Shown piece after piece: positions 17,488-24,425 of a stretch of DNA of 64,000 nucleotides. A program made the translations under genes and the position numbers. The number at the start of each line of letters is the position of its first letter. Positions within the stretch are counted from its first letter, which is position 1. Source of the DNA: Alkalibacterium sp049389645 (lineage in GTDB: Bacteria; Bacillota; Bacilli; Lactobacillales; Carnobacteriaceae_A); NCBI RefSeq assembly GCF_049389645.1, contig NZ_CP186540.1, positions 2,170,001 through 2,234,000 on the forward strand, given 5' to 3'. The notes below the pieces were generated by a model. The model did no database searches. It was not told the DNA's origin and saw nothing but the letters and a program-made list of their open reading frames with translations.

Positions 17488-17835
17488 ATGAATCTATTGA
17501 ATCAATATATTGTGGCTTTGACTCATTTATACGGGGCCGTTCATAAAAATGAAATCGTTGAAACCTACAATGCACAGAACGAAAAATCGATCAGTGTTGA
17601 AGACGTCGAAAAACAGTTGAGAAATCCTTCAGAAGAAGTCGAGAAACGCTTTGCCTTTGCTGAAGGTAACTACTTTATCAGTGAAGCAGTGGTGATTTTC
17701 GGTGACTTGGAGGAGTTAATAGTCAAGCAGAAAGGCAAACCTAGATATTATCCTACGAAAAATGAATTATTGAGGTATGTTGATCCTATTGTTTTGAAAA
17801 AAGTAAGGAAGACTACAATAAGTTCGATTCTATAA
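17488..17835 (+). CDS. Hypothetical protein, possibly truncated
   Basis: The 115-residue protein has a good AGGAGG box 9 bases before its ATG. It is soluble and mostly helical by composition, with NQYIVALTHLYGAVHKNEIV at the start and RYYPTKNELLRYVDP near the end. I do not recognise the family with confidence. The layout suggests the N-terminal domain of a longer protein that now ends early (KVRKTTISSIL, then stop), but I cannot prove a frameshift. It lies between two blocks of intergenic repeats and is not in an operon. Confidence 0.5.
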   Translation: MNLLNQYIVALTHLYGAVHKNEIVETYNAQNEKSISVEDVEKQLRNPSEEVEKRFAFAEGNYFISEAVVIFGDLEELIVKQKGKPRYYPTKNELLRYVDPIVLKKVRKTTISSIL

Positions 17836-17860
17836 TAAAACGTGTCTCAAACGGTAACGC

Positions 17861-17936
17861 TGAATTTTTCACTGGCGATAACTAACCACTTGAATAGAGA
17901 AACTCCTTACGAGTTGTTGCTAATCGTAAGGAGTTT
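17861..17936. repeat. Diverged single copy of the 206-bp repeat's hairpin part
   Basis: It begins TGAATTTTTCACTGGCGAT, matching the unit start, then AACCACTTGAATAGAGAA matching the unit's GACCGCTTAATTAAAGAA. It ends in the hairpin AAACTCCTTACGA (17900-17912) / TCGTAAGGAGTTT (17924-17936). Relative to the array, A-to-C in the left arm is matched by T-to-G in the right arm, so pairing is kept. Confidence 0.65.
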
Positions 17937-18019
17937 ATGCGTTATTTAAGTAACATGTCTTGTAGCTATTATCAATATAAGCAAAACGATTCAAAAACCC
18001 ACTAAATTAGTCCGAAGAT

Positions 18020-18043
18020 ATTTTGTCAGTTGCCTGACGAAAT
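18020..18043. repeat. TTTTGTCAG palindrome, copy 6 (variant)
   Basis: ATTTTGTCAG and CTGACGAAAT with one G-U type pair and a 4-base loop; 130 bp before the barnase-like gene. Confidence 0.7.
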
Positions 18044-18053
18044 AGCCGAATGA

Positions 18054-18088
18054 TACCCCAGTATTATAAAAACCGTCATACTGGGGTA
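18054..18088. promoter_or_regulatory. Inverted repeat upstream of barnase-like gene
   Basis: Perfect 11-bp arms TACCCCAGTAT (18054-18064) and ATACTGGGGTA (18078-18088), 13 bases apart, 85 bp before the start codon. No T-run follows, so an operator or an RNA leader hairpin is more likely than a terminator. Confidence 0.5.
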
Positions 18089-18172
18089 AGATAGTTGTTA
18101 TTTGGTGCGAGATTTAATACGATAAAGGGAGATCATAAAAACGTTTGAATTTCTAATACAAGGAGAAAAACT

Positions 18173-18685
18173 ATGAAAAAACGACTGCTGCTCTTTTTAA
18201 CAATACTCTCGACTTTCGTCCTGTCTGCCTGCGGTCCATTGGAAGCCATACTGGATGACTTGATCGAAGAAGATTTAGAAGAGTATCGAGATGAGTTGGA
18301 AGAAACGGCTGATCAGGAATCAGAAGAAGCTCGTCCGGATCCAGATGGTTATTACAGCAATCCTGATGAGGTAGCATTGTATATCTATTCGTATGATGAG
18401 CTCCCGGATAATTACTTGACCAAAGCCGAAGCACGCGAATTGGGATGGGAACCCAGTGAAGGCAATCTGTGGGAAGTGACCGAGGAGATGCTGATCGGTG
18501 GAGACACTTTCGGAAATCGTGAAGGCATTCTTCCGGAAGAAGAGGGGCGCCAGTACTATGAAGCAGACGTGAATTACGAAGGCGGATTCCGCGGAGCCGA
18601 ACGCCTCGTTTATTCCAATGACGGATTGATTTACTACACCGATGATCATTACGGCAGTTTCCAGCAGCTTTATGGGGAGGAATAA
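18173..18685 (+). CDS. Barnase-like ribonuclease with lipoprotein signal
   Basis: The 170-residue protein has a signal peptide with lipobox LSAC (Cys20), then an acidic linker (about 22-60), then a domain that follows Bacillus barnase almost residue by residue: ELPDNYLTKAEARELGW, GNLW, IGGDTFGNREGILP, EADVNYEGGFRGAERLVYS and DDHYGSF. Every catalytic residue is present: Lys84 (barnase Lys27), Glu130 (Glu73, general base), Arg140 and Arg144 (Arg83, Arg87) and His159 (His102, general acid). It should therefore be an active guanyl-preferring RNase that is exported and lipid-anchored; known barnases are released as soluble proteins. The next gene begins 3 bases after the stop with a barstar-like domain, so toxin and inhibitor are co-transcribed. 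AAGGAG precedes the ATG. Confidence 0.88.
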   Translation: MKKRLLLFLTILSTFVLSACGPLEAILDDLIEEDLEEYRDELEETADQESEEARPDPDGYYSNPDEVALYIYSYDELPDNYLTKAEARELGWEPSEGNLWEVTEEMLIGGDTFGNREGILPEEEGRQYYEADVNYEGGFRGAERLVYSNDGLIYYTDDHYGSFQQLYGEE

Positions 18686-18688
18686 GCG

Positions 18689-20434
18689 ATGCGATTAGTG
18701 AGATTAGACGGAGCATTTATGTCGGATAAACAGTCAGCACATAAGTATATGCAGCGGAAACTAAATATTGTAGGCTATTACGGTTACAATCTGGATGGCC
18801 TATACGATGCCTTGAGTGTGTATGACAAGGAACTTTCGATCATGCTGATCAATAAACCGGATATGCTTGAGCAGCTCGGGCCATACGGCGACCGGTTGAT
18901 TCAAACGTTTAAAGACGCAGAGAAAGCGAATAAAAATATTACGTTTAAACTGGGATATAAAGAAGCTGATCTTGGGGGAGAAAACATGGGATTCAATAAT
19001 GATCAATATTTAAAGGGACAAATCGATAAGCAGTACCGTAAGCCGAAAGAATCTTCAGTGAAAGTGTCTTTGGATCATGAACCGTTTGACGTGGATGCCG
19101 ACATAATGAAAAAAGTGGTATCCAGTGACATCGAAACGCTTCAAAGTATGGTAAGAGAGGGAGCAGCAACCTATTCAGATATCGTTAAGTGTTTCTGGAA
19201 CCAAGTTTTGGAGCACAAAGAATTCAATGCCGTGATTTCTTTAAACGAGGAAGTAGTTGAACAGGCAGAAGCATTAACCTACGATGACGCACATGACTTG
19301 ATATACGGAATACCGGTCTTAGTGAAAGATAATATCGCCACCACAGACTTACCGACGACGGCCGGCGCTGCCGTATTACAAAATTTCCAGCCGAGTCAGG
19401 ATGCGGAAATCATAGAGCGTTTAAAAAACAAAGGAGCACTGATCTTAGGGAAAACGAATTTATCAGAGTGGGCGAACTTCATGTCGACGGACAGTTCCAA
19501 CGGCTATTCTGCCATCGGTGGCCAGACCAAAAACGCACACGGTGAATTCGATGTCGGTGGGTCGAGCGCAGGCAGTTCAGTCGCTGTGGCACTCGGTTTT
19601 TCACCAGTGACGATCGGTTCAGAAACGTCAGGTTCCGTTATATATCCAGCCAGTCAAAATGGGGTCGTGGGACTCAAACCGACACTCGGTTTAGTGTCAC
19701 AAGATGGAATCATCCCCATCTCCAAAACACATGACACAGCAGGTCCGATAGCCAAAACAGTTAAAGATACCTATTACCTTTTCAAAGCGATGACAGATAT
19801 TGAAGAAACGGCACACTGGGACAGAGAGAGCTTGACGGGTGTAAAAGTAGGGATTATAGACAATGAAGTAATTAAAGTTGTTTACCGAAAAGAAGACGAG
19901 GAGATCTTATCTCTTGCAGAAGAAGAGTTGAGTAACGCGGGCGCGTTAACTTCCAAGATTATAGTGGATGAAGAAGCGTTCAATGTGGATTATCTCAATG
20001 TCCTGAAGCACGAATTCAACATGGGGACTCAGTCATACTTTGAATCGTATGGAAATAGTGGGTTAACGTTGGACAAGATTTTTGATTTTAATGAACAAAA
20101 CGAAATCGACTTTGCGCCCTACAACCAGGAACTGATTCGTCAGTCGATGGAAGAGCATTATACAGAAGGAGAGAAAACAGAAACCATTCGACAAAATCAA
20201 ACGGTAGCTCGCAATGCACTGGACCAGGCCTTTGAATCGGTAGATATACTAGTAACGCTCAGTAACTATGCCACAGTCCTTTATGCAGCCGCGGGTTATC
20301 CGGCACTCACTATCCCTGGGCATAAACGATCCACCGGCGAACCGGTAGGGGTCACTTTTATCGGTAAAAATAAACAGGATATCAAGCTTTTAGAGTGGAC
20401 ATACGCTTATGAAAAACAGATGATAGAGAAGTAA
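18689..20434 (+). CDS. Barstar-like domain fused to amidase-signature enzyme
   Basis: One open frame of 581 codons. Residues 1-90 match barstar, the intracellular barnase inhibitor: VRLDG at the start, YYGYNLDGLYD (30-40) keeping barstar's Asp35 and Asp39 (here Asp36 and Asp40), and TFKDAEKANKNITF at the end, with Glu76 replaced by Asp. Residues 100-581 form a full amidase-signature enzyme with the Ser-cisSer-Lys triad: Lys213 (VLVKDN), Ser293 (GGSSAGS) and Ser316 (TSGSVIYP). Such enzymes hydrolyse amides; the substrate here is unknown. A GGGGGAG box 5 bases before an in-frame ATG at 18986 could start a separate 482-residue amidase, so the product may be a fusion, two proteins, or both. The gene is co-transcribed with the barnase-like gene. 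Confidence 0.85.
   Translation: MRLVRLDGAFMSDKQSAHKYMQRKLNIVGYYGYNLDGLYDALSVYDKELSIMLINKPDMLEQLGPYGDRLIQTFKDAEKANKNITFKLGYKEADLGGENMGFNNDQYLKGQIDKQYRKPKESSVKVSLDHEPFDVDADIMKKVVSSDIETLQSMVREGAATYSDIVKCFWNQVLEHKEFNAVISLNEEVVEQAEALTYDDAHDLIYGIPVLVKDNIATTDLPTTAGAAVLQNFQPSQDAEIIERLKNKGALILGKTNLSEWANFMSTDSSNGYSAIGGQTKNAHGEFDVGGSSAGSSVAVALGFSPVTIGSETSGSVIYPASQNGVVGLKPTLGLVSQDGIIPISKTHDTAGPIAKTVKDTYYLFKAMTDIEETAHWDRESLTGVKVGIIDNEVIKVVYRKEDEEILSLAEEELSNAGALTSKIIVDEEAFNVDYLNVLKHEFNMGTQSYFESYGNSGLTLDKIFDFNEQNEIDFAPYNQELIRQSMEEHYTEGEKTETIRQNQTVARNALDQAFESVDILVTLSNYATVLYAAAGYPALTIPGHKRSTGEPVGVTFIGKNKQDIKLLEWTYAYEKQMIEK
18974..18988 (+). promoter_or_regulatory. Internal ribosome binding site and ATG at barstar/amidase junction
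   Basis: GGGGGAG (18974-18980) then ATG at 18986, in frame with the barstar part. The spacing of 5 bases is good. It would give a stand-alone amidase of 482 residues starting MGFNNDQYLKG. Confidence 0.55.
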
Positions 20435-20589
20435 AGAGAAGTAAAGAGAAGTAAAGAGAAGTAAAGAGAAGTAAAGAGAAGTAAAGAGAAGTAAAGAGAA
20501 GTAAAGAGAAGTAAAGAGAAGTAAAGAGAAGTAAAGAGAAGTAAAGAGAAGTAAAGAGAAGTAAAGAGAAGTAAAGAGAAGTAAAGAGA
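20425..20589. repeat. 10-bp minisatellite (GTAAAGAGAA), about 16 units
   Basis: Fifteen perfect GTAAAGAGAA units from 20431 to 20580, then one imperfect unit ending at 20589; AGAGAA precedes the first. The amidase stop codon TAA lies inside the first unit. The array is purine-only on the plus strand except for the T, and resembles a chain of Shine-Dalgarno-like AGAGAA boxes. Unit number is expected to vary between isolates. Confidence 0.95.
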
Positions 20590-20762
20590 TTAGAGAAAAC
20601 TTGATTATGGATTATAAAGTGACAATTATTGTAGGGAAATTATGATGATTGATATAGGGGAGACTTTTTTAAATTCAAGGTATATACGTAGGTTTTAGTC
20701 TAAATCAAATGTAAAGGTTATGCGAGTAGATTTTCACACTTATTAATTAGGGGGTGGAACTT

Positions 20763-22262
20763 ATGAAATTGGACGAACTGTTATCCGAATACTTCTGCCG
20801 AGTTAATGAAATTGATTTAAATCAGAATTATACTATTGAGAAAATAAAGGCTAAGGATCTTATTGTTAGTGAGAGATTAGATTTAATTCCCAAATTAAAA
20901 TATATTGAGTTCAGAGAAAAGGGTTATGATTTGACTTTCCCTAAAGAAATTTACACAGCGCATATCGAAGCGTTAACTCTAGGAACATACAATGAGCCTG
21001 GAAATGTTTACAAAAATTCTATAAAAAAATATTTTGATACTTTCGATTTTTTAATCGATGATATAAAGAAGAATGGTTTTGATGAGCATAAATCTGTTAT
21101 TCCCGTTGGAGGTAATAATGCAATATTGGACGGAGCACACCGTGTGGCAGTAGCTGCTTATTTCAATTTGGAAGTCCCTATTATTCGATTCAATAATATT
21201 TATTCATCCTATAATGTCGATTTTTTTAAAGAAAGATTATTAAACGAAGAATATCTTGATTATATTGTCTTGGAATATTCTAAATTAAAAAAAGAGATAT
21301 ACTGTGCATGTGTCTGGCCCCGAGCAAAAGGGAAATCCCAATTAATCAATGTAGATAAATTAGTAAGAGATTCAGGTAAAATTGTCTATAAGAAAAAAAT
21401 AGGATTGAATTATAATGGTCTATACCACTTAATAAAACAAGTGTATTCTTCAGAAGCTTGGGTTGGAGATATTAATAACCATTACAAAGGAGCTAAAGCT
21501 AAATCAAATCAATGCTATGATAATAGTGAAATTATTACTGTTTATATATTTGAATGCGAGAGTTACGATAAAGTGGTAACATTAAAGAAAAAAATAAGAG
21601 ATATTTTTAATGTAGGCAAACACTCGATTCATATTACAGATAATACTGAACAAACTGTTCGAATAGCTAATATGCTGCTAAATGAAAACTCGATACATTT
21701 TCTAAACAATGGAAACCCTAATAAATATGTTGAATTTATAAACAAGCTGGATGAATTTATGGGTTTATTGACTAAGCATGACTTGAATTCCAACCAATTT
21801 ATAATTGACTCAAGTAGTGTTTTGGCTTTATATGGTCTAAGAGATGCAGAGGATATTGATTTTATAACCTCGTCAGATCAATTTGAAATGATTGAAAATA
21901 AATTCACCCACAATCATCATGACTATCTAAAGTATTATGAAATGCCAGTTGAAGAATTATTGTTAAATCCCAAAACATATTTTTATTATAATGATTTGAA
22001 ATTTACAAGTCTGGGAGTTTTAAAAACTTTTAAAAGAAACAGAGCCGAAAGTAAAGATGAAACTGATATTGAATTGATTGATAGCATCACTACTGAAAAA
22101 AATGAAATGAGCTCAGTTAAAAATAAATTTAAAAAGTATTTGAAGAGATCAATCAGGAATAGTAAATATGCTTTACATGATTTCGTGGTGAAGGTATCCA
22201 AAAAACTATTTCTTTATAAATATTTAAAAAGATACTATAAATATTTAAAAAGTCTGAATTAA
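20763..22262 (+). CDS. Protein with ParB-like and nucleotidyltransferase-like regions
   Basis: The ATG at 20763 follows GGGGGTGG by 6 bases; a GTG 9 bases upstream lies inside that box. The 499-residue protein has no signal peptide. Around residues 110-140, VIPVGGNNAILDGAHRVAVA resembles the ParB/sulfiredoxin-like fold (G-x-x-x-DG-x-HR). Around residues 345-375, DSSSVLALYGLRDAEDIDF resembles the GLR-x-x-x-DID motif of nucleotidyltransferase-like domains in surface-polysaccharide loci. The C terminus is basic (RSIRNSKYAL...KYLKRYYKYLKSLN). A flippase gene follows 500 bp later, which supports a role in polysaccharide or teichoic-acid decoration. The function is not known to me, and both domain calls are tentative. 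Confidence 0.55.
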   Translation: MKLDELLSEYFCRVNEIDLNQNYTIEKIKAKDLIVSERLDLIPKLKYIEFREKGYDLTFPKEIYTAHIEALTLGTYNEPGNVYKNSIKKYFDTFDFLIDDIKKNGFDEHKSVIPVGGNNAILDGAHRVAVAAYFNLEVPIIRFNNIYSSYNVDFFKERLLNEEYLDYIVLEYSKLKKEIYCACVWPRAKGKSQLINVDKLVRDSGKIVYKKKIGLNYNGLYHLIKQVYSSEAWVGDINNHYKGAKAKSNQCYDNSEIITVYIFECESYDKVVTLKKKIRDIFNVGKHSIHITDNTEQTVRIANMLLNENSIHFLNNGNPNKYVEFINKLDEFMGLLTKHDLNSNQFIIDSSSVLALYGLRDAEDIDFITSSDQFEMIENKFTHNHHDYLKYYEMPVEELLLNPKTYFYYNDLKFTSLGVLKTFKRNRAESKDETDIELIDSITTEKNEMSSVKNKFKKYLKRSIRNSKYALHDFVVKVSKKLFLYKYLKRYYKYLKSLN

Positions 22263-22776
22263 ATTGAGTACCGGTTTGATGATAAGGAAATTCAAAAAAG
22301 TGTTGAATCAGTCATTTAATTCGGCGGCAGAGTGGCCATCACTGAACAATTATGCATGATTCTATATTGAGGGATGGGGTAACTTATAATAAGGACGTTC
22401 TATTACTAGGTTAAGTTGATATTCTTTACCTGCATAAATAAATTTTGTATTATATAATCATGATTAACTTTGATTTAACTGTATTTTTATTTAATAGCAT
22501 AATATTCAATCGAGACATATTTCGATTATTATTATAGAGACATACTACTTCATTTCAGCTCTCCTTCTTGTTACATCCACTTTATTCTTCTTAAACTTTT
22601 CATGAAGTTAACTTTTATTTTGACACAACCCTTTCCCTTATAAACGAGAACAAAGTAAAAAGCACAATAGATATGGATTGTTTCATAATTAATGAAGCAC
22701 TGCGTTAAAGGCCATATCACTATGAGATGAAGATTAATATCTGTAAAAAATTTGTTAAACACTGGAGGTGAAGACC
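22263..22776. other. 500-bp AT-rich intergenic region
   Basis: No convincing ORF with a ribosome binding site, and no repeat shared with the rest of the window. Presumably it contains the flippase promoter; many TATAAT-like boxes make a choice unreliable. Confidence 0.4.
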
Positions 22777-24288
22777 TTGCGTACTAAACAGGCTTTTAAA
22801 AGTATTCTCTCGTCTACTTTGTTACTCATATTAACTATTCTCTCGGGATTCGCCTTACCCAGATTAATGTTGGAATACTTCGGCTCAGAATTAAATGGGC
22901 TGATTGCTTCCATTACTCAATTTCTTGGGTACATTATAATCATGGAAGCGGGACTAGGCGGGGTCATACGAGCAGCTTTATATAAGCCGCTAGCAGATGG
23001 AGAAGACGAGACTGTCAGTGCTATAATTAAAGCGACTCAAGATTTTTTTAAATCGATTGGTTATATATTTGTCTTATATCTCATATTTCTTGCAATAGTT
23101 TATCCCTATTTGGTAAAAGATGAGTACGATTTTTTATTTACATTTTTTTTGATCATAATAATTGGTTCGAGTACCTTTTTTAAGTTTTATTTTGGAATAT
23201 CCTATCAAATACTAATAGAGGCTAATCAACAGAAATATGTAACTAATTTTATCCAGATGTTTACAGTGTTGGGTAGTACCTTAATTATGATTTTGTTGAT
23301 CATTTTTGGCGCACCTATTCATATTGTTATGTTAAGCACCATGTGTGTTTACAGTTTTCGTCCATTATTATTAAAGTGGTATGTTAAACGTCATTATCAT
23401 CTAGACAGCGAAGTTGACCCAGATAAAACAGCACTCAAACAAAGGTGGGACGGTTTCGGTCATCATATAGCATATATGTTGCATATGAACACTGATATTG
23501 CAATACTCACTTTGTTTACTAATATGAGAGTAGTATCCGTTTATGCGGTTTATTATATTGTTATTGCCAGTGTTCGGAATATCATTAATTTATTCTCTCA
23601 TGGCGTAGATGCAGCCTTTGGAAATGTGATTGCTAATGAAGAGAAAGAACTAATGATTGAAAAGTTTAATATGTATGAATATGGAATGTTTGCGATCATC
23701 ACGGTGACTTTTACTGTAACTAACATTATGATTCTTCCTTTTATACGAATTTACACTTCAGGCATTACTGATGTGAATTATATTAGACCAGAATTTGCAA
23801 TTCTTATTGTCTTGGCTGAAGTGATCTATTCTATACGCAAACCTTATAACACCATCATCAAGGCCGCAGGACACTATAGACAAACGCGAGGTATTGCATA
23901 TACAGAAGCACTTATTAATATCAGTGTATCCGTAGTACTTTCGATTCAATTCGGACTTATAGGAGTGGCCGTTGGCACACTAACCGCTATGCTATATAGA
24001 ACTTTACTATATGTTCATTACTTATCAAAAAATATATTGTATCGAAGTTTATGGTCGTTTGCCAAAAAAGTACTGGTTTTTTCTGCCAGTGCATTAATTA
24101 CGACTATTATTGTCAATGTATTACCAGAGATAAGTGTCACAAACTTCAGTAGTTGGATAATTTATGCCATTCAAGTCACAACCCTGTCTTCTGCAGTAAC
24201 GCTGGTTTTATCTGTATTCTTTTACAAAAATGAATTGTTGGATATTCTGTCTATTTTCAGAAACATAGTACATGTGAGAGTTCATTGA
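22777..24288 (+). CDS. Polysaccharide flippase (Wzx/MOP superfamily)
   Basis: A TTG start at 22777 is chosen because GGAGGTG lies 6 bases upstream; the GTG at 22768 is inside that box. The protein has 503 residues and about 12-14 hydrophobic helices along its whole length. It opens with TKQAFKSILSSTLLLILTILSGFALPRLML, and the stretch SELNGLIASITQFLGYIIIMEAGLGG is typical of O-antigen/teichoic-acid flippases. These move lipid-linked oligosaccharide units across the membrane. No glycosyltransferase or polymerase gene is adjacent, so this is a minimal or decayed polysaccharide locus together with the gene at 20763. Confidence 0.82.
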   Translation: MRTKQAFKSILSSTLLLILTILSGFALPRLMLEYFGSELNGLIASITQFLGYIIIMEAGLGGVIRAALYKPLADGEDETVSAIIKATQDFFKSIGYIFVLYLIFLAIVYPYLVKDEYDFLFTFFLIIIIGSSTFFKFYFGISYQILIEANQQKYVTNFIQMFTVLGSTLIMILLIIFGAPIHIVMLSTMCVYSFRPLLLKWYVKRHYHLDSEVDPDKTALKQRWDGFGHHIAYMLHMNTDIAILTLFTNMRVVSVYAVYYIVIASVRNIINLFSHGVDAAFGNVIANEEKELMIEKFNMYEYGMFAIITVTFTVTNIMILPFIRIYTSGITDVNYIRPEFAILIVLAEVIYSIRKPYNTIIKAAGHYRQTRGIAYTEALINISVSVVLSIQFGLIGVAVGTLTAMLYRTLLYVHYLSKNILYRSLWSFAKKVLVFSASALITTIIVNVLPEISVTNFSSWIIYAIQVTTLSSAVTLVLSVFFYKNELLDILSIFRNIVHVRVH

Positions 24289-24334
24289 TATAATTTATAT
24301 GTGATAGAGAAACAGTGATATTGGAAATAAATAA

Positions 24335-24394
24335 CAAAAAGCCTCATTTATAAAGACTGGAACAAAATCCAGTCTTTATAAATGAGGCTTTTTG
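24335..24394. terminator. Bidirectional terminator between convergent genes
   Basis: A perfect stem of about 27 bp: the left arm from CAAAAAGCCTCATTTATAAA to 24361 and the right arm 24368-24394, with a 6-base loop. It has A-runs on one side and T-runs on the other, so it serves both the flippase (+) and the bactofilin-like gene (-). Confidence 0.95.
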
Positions 24395-24425
24395 TTGATG
24401 ATAATTATTTAGTCAAGTGTACATA

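Noticed and set aside
1272..18043. TTTTGTCAG palindromes as terminators
   Set aside because: None is followed by a T-run, and several lie well upstream of the next gene rather than just after one.
18171..18716. 181-codon reading frame opposite the barnase-like gene
   Set aside because: It has no ribosome binding site, its sequence is low-complexity and Arg/His-rich, and it is fully explained as the shadow of a convincing gene on the other strand.
20425..20589. CRISPR or coding repeat
   Set aside because: A 10-bp unit without spacers is a minisatellite; every unit contains TAA, so it cannot code for a longer protein in the forward frames.
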